From Litoditis marina (taxonomy: Eukaryota > Nematoda > Chromadorea > Rhabditida > Rhabditidae): a DNA stretch of 64,000 nucleotides. The stretch covers positions 39,961,336-40,025,335 of the forward strand of contig OZ038433.1 of assembly GCA_964036275.1 (NCBI GenBank), read 5' to 3'. Position numbers and translations under genes: made by a program. Each line of letters begins with the position of its first letter. Within the stretch, counting starts at the first letter, position 1. The notes under the pieces are model-generated. The model worked only from the letters and a program-made list of their open reading frames with translations, did not search any database and was not told the origin of the DNA. Shown here in pieces: positions 35,054 through 49,200 of the stretch.

Positions 35054-37978
35054 TCATTCGATAGTCTTTCCAGTATATTCTTCCTGCTTCAGTTGCTCGG
35101 TACGCATTTGCATTTCATGCAGTTCAGCTCGCATTTTCATGTCCTGCTCCTCTTTTTTCACCTTCATTTTACACAGAAGAATTTCTTCCCTGAGAAGTTC
35201 TATCTGGAGACCTTCAACTGTATTGTCCGCAGGGCGTTTAGACACCATCGAGGAGTCCCTTGAAAGAAAACAGACTAGAAAAGTACAAATATACGTGAAT
35301 TGAAATTAATTACTGCCCTCAGAAGGTTGTCAGGTGACTATGCTCAGTGCTCACTAGCCCAGCTATACAAATAATTAGTAAAATTATATGACTTGTGTTT
35401 TATAGTTTCAACCATCTCATGTTCAGTGAAAAGTTCAACCTGCTTTTTTCATATCGTCACACTACCTTCATATTGTGATAATTTCTCTCTGGAAACTAAA
35501 ACTGCTGGTAATATTAGACTAACTTGAATATGGCTTCCATTGTGCCATTCGTATTGGGGGAATCCGGCTGGTCCGAGGACAGAGCCACGTCTCCAGCTGA
35601 CTTGGGGGAGTTATTGAAGAGCACATGATCATAGTACAGATCTATCCCAGGGTCACCTGTAAACAAGCAAACAACATGAAGTGCGAAAAATGAACTTTAA
35701 TTTTACACAACATTTTAAACTTTCACCATTCATGATAGTCTGAGAATACTCTAGAACAAACAATGGTAGTTTTGAGACTAAATTCGATTGTTTTGTTTGC
35801 AATCTTCCAGTATTTTACAGTAGAGCCTACTAAAGTGCTTCCTAGGTTCTTATACTGAATTCTGCGTACGCTCGTTATACAATGTACACCAAGAACGCAA
35901 TTTTCACGTTTATACAATACAATACAAGCTTTATTTTTCTCCCGTATCACTGAGTGTTGTGTGAAGGTGTTGTTGGCGACAAAAGGGCGCTGGGAGTTGG
36001 AGTCGATGGTGTATTGCGCATAGATTATGAAAAAGAAGTACCAAAACTAACTTGATTGTTCGAAAAGTTTTTAAACGGAACTACAAAGTATATACATGTT
36101 ATGAAACTTTGTTCAAACAGAAAAAAATCTAACCTGAGCCACTGGGTGTCACCGCCTTCGAGCTTTGAGGATCTTTCTGAGCAGAATCCAACGAATCCAC
36201 CAAGGGTTGGATATATCTGGGGATGAATACCGGTTTCAACGGGGTCTCCTGAGCCTAAATGGGCGAATCGGTTGAAAATACAATGACGTACCGAGTGTAG
36301 ATATTTGGAGTGGGTATATACTTAGTTAGCATTTAGCGTCATTGCAAAATGTAGCAGTGACGCGGAATCTTTGAAATTCGACAATGGTAAATTACTTTGC
36401 GAATTGCGACTTGAAGGATACCTCACTAGACATTATTTAGAGCTCGATGAATACGAGAACGAACCGGGTGGTTGGAAATTTGGCACACCGCGATCAAACT
36501 ACAAACACAGCAGAACAAAACGAAATCACCATATCTGCCAGCGTTAGCTAGATCTATCTCAACGTGGTACCGAGCAGGCAAACAGTGGACGACTCACCTT
36601 CTTTTTCAGAAGTGCATTTGCGGTTTTCCGCATATCTATTATCTTCCGTTTAATTTGTTGAGGAGTTCGTTTGCGAACGCCGAGACGGGTAATTTTGTTG
36701 GCCCACAGCATTGCCAGCAGATCCTGAATGAACAAATGTTCGGAAACGACCAAAACTAAGAAAAAGGTCATATACTTGATATAAAATTTGCATATCTACC
36801 TAGACTCGAAAGTAACTAATTAAATTACTTCCAGAATAGAAAAAACGACCAGCCTTATTATATACGAGTTGGGTGATTGTGGAGGTCAACATCAACATTT
36901 AACTTTCAAGAACTGTCCTACTCTGTAAAAACCATCAAAATAATGTACAACTTTTTAGTCTCGAATTTCGTTCGGTACAACCGTTGTTCAAGATATTCGG
37001 CGAGTTCGCAATTTGAAACAGGAAAAAAATCTTCCCTCTCATTTTGGCTGGTTTTCATAGTACAACCTGCCCAAATAATCAATTATCCGAAAAAAATTCG
37101 AAATTCATACTAAATCTACAATAGTCTTGGGTTTTTTTAAGGAAAATAGTACAAGCCGGTTGGTGCCTTACCATTGGTGACATGACAGCTCCGTTTGCAG
37201 TCACCACTTCCGGTTTTCCGTGATATCGTTCCTTATTGGCCAGATAGAGATCAATCAGAAGAGAACTTTCTTGCTCTGAAATTGAAAATAGAAAACTTGT
37301 CTTCATTCAATTCATGAACCTCTTCGCATAAGTTTAAATCCAAGCTGTTTTTCTATGCATACGTTTAAACTAGATATTCTCTAGACGGTTTCATAGTTAT
37401 ATGAAAGTAGTTTTACTTATTGATTCCAATAGTTGTGCAAGAGTTAGTCAAAAGGTTCCTTTCTAAAGCAGGCATCTATACACAACTCCATAATAGTCAT
37501 TCGAATGCTCTGTTCGCTCCGAGGATGCCCGCACTGGACTGGAGCTGCTGCCGTGGATTGGATGACTGATGGTTGGACGGAAGTTCTGCTGTAGGAGCCA
37601 CTGGGGCTCCTGCTACCTTCCGGATCCGGATCCTCCTGGCATGACGGAAAAAAAAGAAGAAAGTCCGCACCCCAAAAAATGTAGATAGTCGGTCTAAGTA
37701 AGTTATATAATGATTTCGTTCCATACCGCTGTCTTTTTATCTGATTCCTGTGCGTTTGAGACCAACTTCAAGATTGTGCTGTTTATAACCAACAACAAAC
37801 TACAACTCAGATTCCTTAATCCCTTACAAATCGATAATTGATTACCTGTGAATGGGAACGATCTCTGTCGTTCACTGACAACTTCTCTGGGCGGGGGGTC
37901 AATGTACGGCATCTCTTCCTTGATTTCACTTTCAGTCAAGAAGTTCAGGGCGCTGATACCAGCCATTTCCACAGGGAA
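35054..37978 (-). CDS. Myb/SANT-like DNA-binding protein (MSANTD / Zeste type), 6 coding exons, 267 aa
   Basis: Exons on the minus strand: 37978-37846 (ATG at 37966), 37275-37172, 36723-36598, 36248-36134, 35656-35524, 35258-35054. Joining the first two gives RQRSFPFTEQESSLLIDLYL, the start of a Myb/SANT-like helix bundle. It continues through LLAMLWANKITRLGVRKRTP and QQIKRKIIDMRKTANALLKK, the usual Trp-containing helix 2 and basic recognition helix (residues ~37-115). The middle is Ser/Pro-rich and acidic. The C-terminal ~50 residues are a charged helix (LLREEILLCKMKVKKEEQDM...), likely a coiled coil for dimerisation. This layout matches MSANTD3/4 and fly Zeste-like proteins, which are nuclear and bind DNA; the target is unknown. 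An acceptor TTGCAG ends 12 nt before the ATG. A possible upstream exon (38644-38611) would only add an out-of-frame short upstream reading frame. Confidence 0.8.
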
Positions 37979-38644
37979 CTGCAATGCGACTAACAATACA
38001 CTAGGAAAACAGCGAATTGTGAGACTAAGGGAATCGAATAATCACGTTAACTTAACGAAATAAAAACAGGAGGTCATTTTCTATTTTACGTCTCCCATTT
38101 ATATTTGGTTTTCCATGGCCTTTCCGATTACTGACAAAATGAAGTACTGTCAACCGTGATGTAAGCATGATAAATGTTTGAAATTATAAGTATAGGGAGT
38201 GATGAAGTTTTGTTCTAGTTTGGTCTCGATAATACACGTCAGAATTTACGAATTGCGTTCGAAAAGTGCGGGATCAAACAACACACACAGCGGAAGAGAG
38301 CAACATATACTGTATACGCTTTCTTTGGAAAGAAAGAATCCTATACTGAATGAGCAGAGAAAATCAGGAGTGAAGAAAACTTTGAAGCTGTGATACAGCT
38401 GAAACAGTGCTCCAGTGCGAACATTTTCAAACACGAAGTTTCGCGCAAATTTCGATGCACTTATGCTCGGTTTTTACACAGCAGTAAATAAAATCATAGT
38501 TTGAAATAATAGAATAGGTGGTAAGAATTACGCAAATATATAAAAAGGTAATATTAAAAAGGGGAGCAACTAGTATAGAAAGAGAATGGTTTAGTCGAAT
38601 CAATACTCACGGGTAACGGGGTGTTCTCGTGCAGAGACAGCCAT

Positions 38645-40252
38645 CGTTCTGTCTGTCTGCGTTTCCTCAATTCGCATGCTCTCTCACGGGCCGCGTCTGT
38701 GTCTCCACTGAGCTGCACACTGTCTCGTAGTCGGCTACTTCTCTAATCATCATCAGATAGATGCTGTCTACCCGCCCTGCCTACTCGGCGTCTCCTAGAT
38801 TTAGAGATGAGAATGTAGAGTGCTGCCCATCGTGAGAAAAATAATAATGCATTAGAAGTGACTGAGCCGCAAAACATTGAGATTATTCCCTCTGAGACTA
38901 AGACAACGATATTACCAGTAGATAGGCAACAATATGAGCAGTTTCGTGAAACTGCTTAATTCACGAAGCGCGTAATAGCGCAGTTAAGGGGTGACCAAGT
39001 TTGATTTGTAGTTTGATCTCGATACGCGCTGGAACGTATGAGTTTTGACCGAAAAACAACGGGATCAAACTACAGACACAGCGAGATAGGGTAGCATACA
39101 CCGTATGTCAGTATGTAGTTGCGTTGGCTACAACCCTTTCTCGAATCGTAAGAAAACATATCAACAATTGTGCACTTTACGAACTTCACCTTTTCTAATT
39201 CTTACAAAGAAGGTGATTTGATGATTGATTGGTTGGAATTTTTTTCTCGATATTCTTCCTATTTCACGTGTTCTGAACTCATGAACCTTCAAGAAAACCG
39301 AATGACAGCTTTATTTTAATAAGATGGTGACATAATATGTAATATTTGCAGTTCAGCGAAGATGTGTTCTTATCAGCAGCAGCGAGCGGCTGAAAAAAGT
39401 TACTGTAAGGTATTTTTTGTATTGACGCACGGAACTGTGCCGAAAATTTTTTATTTCCATGAAACGCGCAAAAAACCTAGTGTATATAACAGTTTGCTAT
39501 CTTTGCGGGAATGGCAAAAATGAAGATGATTTCAGAAAATAGATTGGTTAGAGACTGTTGCGATCGATTCGGAATTCAAACTAGTATAGGGGAGTGCCAA
39601 AATCTTGGATGTACTTTGATCCCGACGAGTTCTTTGAGCCAAAAATGTGTTTTATTCTACCTTTCAAGTTCCGCCGAGATTGTTGGGAGTTCTCGCTGAA
39701 TTCGGGTGCGAACCATTTGGCGAAGAAGGATCTTAAATTGAATAAAAACAAAACATCTATCTGTACATCAAAAAAACTCCAAATTTAAAGGAAACGCTCG
39801 AAGAAAGTAGAAAGTGTCGTGGAGGCAGAAGTTTTGCAATTTTGGGACTATTTTACTTTCGCTCCCCACTTTTTTCGTTTTAGCCGAAATAAGTCCTGTG
39901 TTACTTTCACCGTAACATGGGGTGAAAGTAACATGGCTCCGTTTCAACTAACAGTCACAAAGGTGGGGGGGGGGGGCTATTGTTGAAGATTGCTAGGCAT
40001 GTTACTTTCATTTTTTTATTTTGATTTCGTTAGTATATTCTGGTTTCTCTGCTACTGTTGCGCGCTTAGTCTTTAATCTAGTGGTAATGCCCGGAGGTAT
40101 CTCACGTCATATCTCATGAATGACGTTCACGCGCTACCTCACAAATCCTAGTATGACTTGAAAAATTAATGGTTTCATAGGTTAGCGAAACATAACATAC
40201 AATTCCTGAAAACTTCAAACTAGGTTTTAGAGATCTACAGCGCCAGCGATAT
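38645..40252. other. Intergenic region; no gene seen
   Basis: Between the Myb/SANT-like gene (transcribed leftwards) and the 3' end of the next minus-strand gene. It contains the foldback at 39008-39073 and a G-run at 39963-39974. The short open frames here lack splice context or similarity. Confidence 0.5.
39008..39073. repeat. Foldback of the GTAGTTTGATC family
   Basis: GTAGTTTGATCTCGATACGC (39008) and GGGATCAAACTAC (39061-39073) are inverted, with about 40 nt between. A close relative without the perfect pairing is at 38214-38300 (TTTGGTCTCGATAATACACG ... GGGATCAAACAAC). Confidence 0.6.
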
Positions 40253-43200
40253 TCAATCATTTGATCTAGGTGGGCTCTCAGCTGTGACAATACCGTGATA
40301 CTGATTTGGTTCATATTTTTTTGTGCACATGATAAATATTATATTGTACTTGGTCTGATTATCATACTAGCAATATATCACCAACTATAACGTACGTTGA
40401 TTTTCAAGAGAATCCCAATTTTCAAGACAAAACTAATAAAACAAGGAACTCACTTATTACACTGTTCCCGAGAGTACCAGTGGCCGACAGTACATTGCTG
40501 CTCACGTTCGTCAGATTTGAGGTTTGTGCTGCAAAACATAAGTATTCTTTTATACATTCATTAATTTTTTCTTGTATTTTACTTCATTTAGTCGTTCAAT
40601 GTTGAGCCCACAATCGGAACTGAACTTGAGAGAGATTTGTTATATCATCGGATATAAGTTGCAGAAAACTAACTCATTAAGTGGTGTCATTGATTTTGAC
40701 TTATTTAACAGCAAAATTGAAAATATCAAGGTTTTTAATGCAACGTTGCCCTTATCACAGATAGTTCAGTAGTTCAGTTGTATACTGTAGATGTTCACGT
40801 GGGAATGAAAAGGACTATACTAACCGGCCACGACCGTGGAGCACACTGTTTCGTGTAATGTCATGTAGAGAAGATCATCGTATTCGACAACTTCGGTTAC
40901 TTTTAAAAGACCGCCTCGGTTGGCTCTACCAGATGGCGAAACTGAAATTCAAATAGACATTCTTTCGCTGTTTCAAAATTATAAATTACCCTCCGACTTC
41001 CAAGAACCGTTCAAAAAGAGAAAAAAGAGTTGTTAAAAAGTTGTTTTTAGGTTGTGGAGCGGCAGTCAAATAAAGTTATCAGTTAAAAAAATTGAAACAC
41101 AACATTTCAGATATATGATTGACTACAACTACTGAGGAAAAACTTACCTTGTCCTTTGACATCGGCGAAAATCCGCCTGGGTGAAATGAGGGCCAACTGA
41201 CCAAGACTTTTGTGAACCTGCGAAACTAAGGAGATTGACTATACAACTGCAACAATACAGAGAGTAGAACGGAGAAAAAAACAGCTAGGGGAAGAGAGGG
41301 AACTTTGGAGGTAGAGAAAGATGAGATAGAGAAATAGAGAGAGGGACATTAGTAAACAGAAAAGAGAGAGAAGGAGAGTGAATAAGAAGGATAGAGATAC
41401 AAAGAAAAAGAGGAATAGAGAGACAATAAGAGCAAGAGAAAAGAGAGAGAGAGAGAACATGCCTCTTGTCCCAGTAGTCCATCGGTACATTGTCGACATC
41501 CAAGTAGTGTCGTCTCTGTTACACTGAACCCCGAAACGTCATACTGGATCTGAAAAAAAACGGAATAGATCGAAACAAAAGTCAATAAAATATTCCAGCA
41601 CATACTGTGATTCTCTCATCCGTACACACCTACCGTAGTCAGTCAAACGGTGTAATGACTGTTTTCCAGTGAACATATGAGAAAACAGTTTCGGTCTTTT
41701 GAGAAAGGTTTGGAATTTGGTTGGTTCGAAATTTTGAGCCCCACTGACTTAATATTCCAAACTAGATGTTGTATGTGGGTTTTTATTGTTAATAATTGTT
41801 CAGACAATCGTTGTATTCTAATGCAGATTGTAAATTATACTCAGAGAAGAAAGAGATCGAGAACAGGACAATACAAACTACCGTTGGTAAGTTGGCCTCT
41901 CTGCTTCTATTCCTCTTCAATCCGCCTGGTTTATTCTTCTTTTTGACTGAAATTATTCTTTAAAGTGAAGAAATAATATTGTTTCCAGAATAGTATGTAT
42001 TATGAATACGCATAACTAAAAACTGAGTTTATCTAAATTCAATATCTGAGAAAGGGAAAGGAAAGGAAACCCACTGCACATAACATTCGTAAAGTATGAA
42101 TAAACCAGGTGTATCCGTTTTCTTAGATCCTGCACGTGCGACATGTTAGAACGAACGTGAAGCGTGCCAGATCGAAAGTTTGACGGCACCGAGGAGAGTG
42201 CATAAACAGGTTGTTTTGAGAACACCTGTTGTGAAATCAAGCTCTTCTAGCTCGAGCTATAGGGTTCTCTCTGTCGAAAGCAGACGCGATAGCAATCCCT
42301 CCAAAGCCTTATCAGATACCTCATGAGCAACATAAGACGAACTTCTTATTAGATTCTATTGATTGCTATGCTTCAACAGCAGAAATTCATGAGTAGCTCA
42401 TGAGGTATTCGTGAGAATCTCATGAGAAAATCATACAGGTTTCTCATGAGGTTGGATGGATTGCTATGCCGTCTGATCTATACGGTGTATGCTATCGTAT
42501 CCCCCTGGCGGCGTAGCAATCCATCCAATTTCACGAGAAGTTCATATGAGTTTCTCATGAGATACCTCATGAACTAATCGTGAACAATCAATGTTGTAGC
42601 ATAGCAATCAATAGAATCTCATGAGAAGCTCATGCGAATAGCTCATCAGATGGCTCATGAAATTTTCGAGAGATTGCTACGCCGCCTGTTATATGTAAGT
42701 GTTATCCCGTTGCTCTTCGGTCGAAAGTCGTGATTGACGGCGTGTGTAGAGATCAAACTACTACAAAGATTCAGTTATTCACTTCATGAAAGACGTTAGA
42801 AGAGAACATGTGGTTCTTGTAGACTGATACAAACCGCATAGTACACACGGAAAACTGCACACAAAACCTACATCACTTTTCATAAACTTTTCCCGAACGT
42901 AATTTTTCAACCTATAAACATAATTAGTACATGTGTGATTTGATTACTGTGTGCTTAAGGTCTCAGGCAACACATGATAACCAATTGAAAACAGAATCTG
43001 AGTTTCAAGATCAAACTACAACTCAAATCTGGTCGCATCCCATAAGCGGAATGATGAAACACACCTTCCGGTTGCATGTCCCCAAATTCAGACCGATAAT
43101 ATTTATTACTATTGACATTTCGAAATTCGTTCCCAATTTCGATGTCTTACCAGTTATGGTCATTCCATCCAGCAACGAAAGGCGAATACCCTCAGTTACG

Positions 43201-46200
43201 TCGACAATTATGAGAGCCCTAATTGTTCTTCTGAATTGTCTCACAATTATTTTGGCAAATTATGAGCTAAAACCTTTGGGTGAGTTGCTTTTTTCACGTG
43301 GTAAAATAACCGGTTGATCAATGAGTTGATGTTGTATTTCAGACCACATAATGAGAGCGAAATGCGAGCAAATGGCCTACAGAACGGCTTACGCTGAGGT
43401 TCGCATTTTTCAACTTACATGAATTGTTGAAAGCTCATCTTATGTGTGAATCTCTACTTCTAAGAATGCAATTAATCTGTACATCTTATTGCTAATTAAA
43501 CTTGCTACAGTTATCTCAAATCTCGTAAAATCATAATTCGAGTTTTCGGTCCCATTCTCACTTGTAACACTACATAATATATATTGTCCGTATATCGAAT
43601 GATTTTTTCAGAGCTGCGGTTTGATTGCCAAAAACAGCATGATTTTCTGAGTTAACATGATCTTTCTAGTACGACGTTTGCAGATCAATAACGCATCTAA
43701 ATATGTGGAAAGTCGTATACAGCTCACGATTTGCACTGCAACAATCGCATGTTTATCCGAGTCCATTATATTGCTTTATATTAATAGAACTCGAAGAATA
43801 TTGCTGGATTTTGTGATACAAATTGGTTCTTTCGGAGAGTGGTAAAAATGTGGAACCCGATTTGCAAAGATATAGGAAAACTGAATAGTGTTGAACAGTT
43901 TAAATCTTATTTAGATGTGATTGACATTGCTGTATTATTTCAAAGTGTTCCATATGCACTTCAATAGATGCGAGAAATCAACTGAGATCCTAAAAAGCTC
44001 CCCCTGACTTGTAGATGAAAGAGTTATGCTTCCCTTTGGGGACTCAGTTTATTCCTAATATCTTGGATCTTGTTTTGATTGTTTAGTGATTTTAAGGAAT
44101 AAACATTATCACCGTTCAAAAAATCTTTGTTCCAGGAAATCTGCTATGTCGCCGTGGACCCTATAGAAGACTGCGATGCATCTCTAATACCAGCATTCCG
44201 AGTTTCCTCGGCGAATATGTCATAAATACAAACCTACTCAGGAAAAGGAATTTCTTATTAAGGGTGTGAAGTGTAGTGGCCTGACTCCGTTGCTGTGATA
44301 TCAAAAATAGGAATGCCAAAAGCAATTTTTTGTAAATACTCACTACTCTGAAAAGAGATTACAATTAGAAATATTGAATTTATCTTTCTCTCTCGTACAA
44401 TTAAATTTATACACGTTTGAATAAATCTTATTTTTTAGTTCGACAGAGTGAAAAAAGAGGGTGGAGCTTGGGTGGTTGGAAAACACAAATTGTGCACTTT
44501 CAATGAGTTTATCCATGAGCTAGGAACACACAAGTAATCAAAAAAACTGATTGAAACTTTGACTTAAAGGACTGGTTAATTCTCGCCGAGTCCCGGAAAA
44601 TTCATCGAGAAAAGTTAAGAACAAGACAGAAAACGCAAACACGGTTGACAACGTCAAACGTTAGGATTACAAACCATTTCAAACAATGAATTGACACTAA
44701 ATAGTTGGAAAACAGTCGAATGGTCATTCCCAACTTCTGCGCAGATCTTCGTCTTCCAGGAGCCGGCTTCGACTGTCCCCGCGATTCTCTGTTGATCAAT
44801 TCGATGTGTTTTCTGGCGGTTTCCGAGAAATCAACTGTAGTTGCAGCATATAACGACTGTATTCAACGGGGAATGCACCTTCTATCGCCACATTCTGACT
44901 TCGAAACGAAGGCGCACAAGGTAGCGTTAGTGTTGAAATAGGGTAAGTGCTGGTTAGGTTATAGTTGGAGAGAAATTGATGAAAGTGATACGTTTCGCCT
45001 GTTCCGCGGAGTCGGTGCATGTCACTGTAGCTTGTCTGTTCAAAGGTAGTTTCCGCCGGATTTTCAAAACTCATCGCACTTCCCTGTTTCGAATGTTTGT
45101 GCCGATGGAACACTTTCGCTTAGATCAAGCTTGTAAACTCACTAGTGATTCTAGAAAACCGATTGATAACAAAAATGATTCGAAACATCGATGGGAATGT
45201 AATTTTAATAATGAAAAAAGTAGCATTTTTTTCTTTTGTGTGTTTTTACTGTTGAAAAGTGATTTCGTCGTATCGACCAACGTTGCAGAGCCCCGCGTCA
45301 CCTGCGGGGTGGTTTTCCCTCCCGCACCAATGTGTTCTAGAGGAGCGGGAGAGAAAATTCACCCCGCGGCGTGGTTTTTGAACATTGACACTGCCACTGT
45401 CCTGTGGAACGGTGGTTCTTCAGTCCACACCTTCGCCTGATTCATTATTTTTTTGCTGTAGAATCTCGATGAAAACGCGCAGGTGTGTCAATCGTATATG
45501 TTACTGGCTGTGTTATACGTGTGATTACGGATGTGAGCACGGGGTTGCTTGGGGATATCACACCTGCAAACCAATAGACTCTGTTCTCAAGAAACTACCT
45601 GTTTCACCATACCCTAAAGGAATCAATATGACTGACATGGAATGCGCTAGAAAAGTGGAAGAGCGCAGAGCATGGAGTGGTCGCTGACTTAATCCGAAAA
45701 TCTGGAAACCTTATAATTCTGGTTGTTATCGAGAATTACTATTGTTCTCATAATCTCAGGAATGTTTCGCAACGGGCAGACACGGAACTGCTTGACAGCT
45801 CCATCGGGGGTGTTGGTCCATTCGATGTTGATACGGTTGTCGTTGGTGTCCTCCTATTAGTGGGCAAAGACGTTGCACTACAGATCCATTTGTCTGGAAT
45901 CAACACCAATACGCTCCATGTTGGTCGTCTTGATGGCCTATCCGATACGGCGAGCAGAAGAGTTGGGGATTGAAATGTGGGGGTCGTGCTTGTGATTGTT
46001 GGAGCGTTAGAGACAATATTTGTGCCTGGCTGGGTGTCAATTTTCCGGAAAGTACAAAGTGGGCCATTGCTGCTGCGATGTGTTTCTTGTTCAGTTTGCG
46101 CCACCATTAAGATTTAAAGTTGAAATATAGTGTTCTCGGAGAGGGAACACTGCTCGGTTGAATTTCTGCAAATTTGGACACTCAATATTTTAAGAATATC

Positions 46201-49200
46201 GAAATTTCTAATGTTATTCCCGATTTCAAAATCTTCCCACGAATTATGGTCATTCCATCCAGCAACGAAAGGCAAATACCATTGGTTACGTTGACAGTTA
46301 TGAGAGGCCTAATTGTTCTTCTCACTTGGCTTACAATAATTTGGGCCAAATATGGTCTGAAGCACTTGGGTAAGTTGATTTCGGATATATTACTTTCGGA
46401 TATATTACTTCTGTTACACTTGCTCTGATTCAAAAATCTATTGATCACAAAATGATTCGAAAATATCGATCGATGGGAATGTAACGCAAACGACAAAAAA
46501 TCTGTGGTGTGTCTCTTGAAAAGTGCAATGGTAGTATCCACAAACGCTACAGGGTAGCCCCGCGTCAGCCCATGGGTAATATTCCCTCCCGCCCCAATGA
46601 ATTTTGAGGCGCGGAGCCAAAAACTCACCCACGCGGCGGTTTTTAAGATGGGTGGATACTGCCACTGTCCCGTGAAGTGGTGGTTAACAATAATAATAAT
46701 CTTTTACGGCAACTATTTCAGCCGTGTATTATTTTATTTAGAGAATTACACAATCACACACAAATCACATGTCAACCGTAGATGGACTGTCCGTAGAGGG
46801 AGGAAATAGGCATGGGTGAGCTTTGTTACCAGCTCATGCGGTCCGCCAGACAGATACCGCGGCGAGCGGGGATCGAACCAAGATCCAGACCACATGTGGA
46901 GTTCTTGAATCCACGCCTTCGACTAATTCTTTTTTGTTGCAGAGTCTCGACGGAAACGCGCAGGTGTATCAATACTATATGCTATTTGTAATAAAAACGA
47001 ATGTAAAGTGAGAAACGATTAGCTTTTGAGATTGAACTGCATGGAATGTAGAAACTAGAAAAGGAGGTTAATAATAAAGGGAAATGAAAAATCTAATCTC
47101 GCAATTTTCATGATCATCCTGACAAACTAAATCAGAAAATAAGTGCTCAACCTTTGAGAACATTCCGCTAACACTAAAAACGTATCTGAAACAAAAATTA
47201 GCTATACTGTCAATCAATCTAGTCAGAAATGTGAAGAAAAAGACAAAGTGCATCATTCCTCATTCGAATGCTAACTTCACGTGATTGTTCAATTCACTAG
47301 TATCAGTGGTGAGAAATTATCATATTGGGACGTTTCAACTAATGTATGTTAGCTGCAAGTTCTTTCTCAGTAGAAAACCAAAATGTTTTTGACCCACGAA
47401 AATTGCGAGATAAGATTTTTCATTTTCCTCTTGAGTTATTGACCTCCTTTTCTACATTCCATGCAGTTCAATCTCAAAAGCAAATCGTTTCTCACTTTAC
47501 ATTCGTTTTTCATACAAATTGACCTCTTTTTCTATATTTCCGAAAGAAGTAATGAATTCATAGATATGAAATAAAGACATCTAATCAATTATTGCTTTTT
47601 GAAAGTTCATTTAACTCAACAGGTAAACTAAGTTGATGCTTGAAATACAAAAACTGCGTTACAAGTTTGGTTAGTAAGCATTCTCTCAGAAACCGTGATC
47701 AATCCTTGATTTCGGGCAGCGCACGTGTTGCGCCGTCCATTTCTTTTCTTCTCATGGCGATTTTGATGAAGCCAGGATCTCTACAGATTAACACAATTGC
47801 TTTTCCAGTATATTTTAATCTATTCAAACTACCAAAAGCGAAACAACAGCTCACTGCGCACACTACACACCTCTAGAAGTAATTGTCAAAGCAGCTAAGA
47901 GCAATGTTTCCAGGACCTTAATATGACTCAATGTTAACCGATTCGTCCAAGATTTCAGATTTGCATATTACTCTGCTGTTCCTATTCAAGTTGCAGACGA
48001 ATCGATTGAATTCGTCGGTTTTGTGGCCGCCGCGCGGCCGCTGTCGGAAGCTATTTTCGCGAGACGATTTTTAGAATACGTGTAGATCACTCGTCGCACA
48101 TTAAATATCGAATAGCTCAACGATAGAGCCTTTCCACCTCTATCTCTCTCTATCAGAAGCTCAAAAATCCGTTCAGGAGTTTTTGAGAAAATGGCATAAA
48201 ACCGCTTTTGAAAGTCCGCAATGTTGTGATCAAAAACTAATCTGCGCAGAGCTCCGCGCTGCGCGCGATTATCCGTGTTTCACGTGTGCTCACGGGTGTG
48301 AGCACGGGGTTGCGGGAATTCACACCTGCGAGCCAATCGACCCTGTTCTCAAGAAGTTACCTGTTGGGCCACTCCCTCCTAAATACACCGGTGGGCGCCA
48401 GAAATGCGCACTAAGAGGGGGGGGGGGGGGGGTAATCAGAAATGGGATTCATTATCTCTATTAAAGAGAAAGGGTTAAACTGAAATTTGAATATTACGTG
48501 TGAGAGGGCCGAAAATGGTTTCGCAAAAAATCATGGATAGACCGGTTTCGTGAGAACAAAAATGAAAAAAGAGTTAACGTGTAGTAAGAAGACGTTTTCC
48601 ATTGAAGAACTCATGACAGGCGGGTACAGCTTGGTTTTCACTCCTATTCCTATTCACATGTCTGAATGGCGGAATGGATAAAAGCTCTATTCACGCACGG
48701 CGAACGAAGGTTCGAATCCTGCCTGGAGCACAAAAATTGCTCTCACTCGAACGACGTTACAACTACGCCAATAGTTCTGAACTACGGCGCCGTTAAAAAC
48801 TGCACTAGAACCTCATAACATTCCTTGTTTAGCTATTGTTCAAAAATATCATTTTATCAAAAATGACCGTTACTTCGTAACTATAGAAAAAAGAGTTCAA
48901 ATAGTATAAAAAACAGGTGTAAAGAAAGTAAAGATTAGTTTTGGATAAAACGTGTACAAAAAATATGAAAGAAGTCCAATGAACAATTTTGAGGAAAAGG
49001 CTAATCTCGCTTTTCTTGAAAAAAAAAACAGAGTGTAAGCTAGATCATTGTGAGTCGCAGTCAGAAATTTTAGTTTCGGTAGCAAAAAACAAGGTTTTCA
49101 ATTTTTTTTCTGAAATTTTAAACCGAGCGAGATTAGCCTTTTCCTCAAAATTTTTTATTGGACTTCTTTCATATTTCTTGTACACGTTTCATCCAAAAAC

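Noticed and set aside
37500..37645. GC-rich open stretch reading RRIRIRKVAGAPVAPTAELP on the minus strand
   Set aside because: It cannot be joined in phase to its neighbours; skipping it joins the Myb/SANT-like domain directly (SFPFTEQESSLLIDL). It may be an alternative exon but there is no support.
38611..38644. Upstream exon MAVSAREHPVT for the Myb/SANT-like gene
   Set aside because: In phase it runs to a stop in the next exon, so it could only be an upstream reading frame in a 5' UTR exon; kept as a remark.
41516..41560. Minus-strand [17 protein letters not shown] reading continuing into the exon 41515-41459
   Set aside because: That frame does not keep phase with the next exon; the [19 protein letters not shown] frame does.
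46830..46900. Minus-strand GGTTCGATCC, a B-box-like tRNA promoter word
   Set aside because: No A box lies at the right distance upstream on that strand and no cloverleaf forms.
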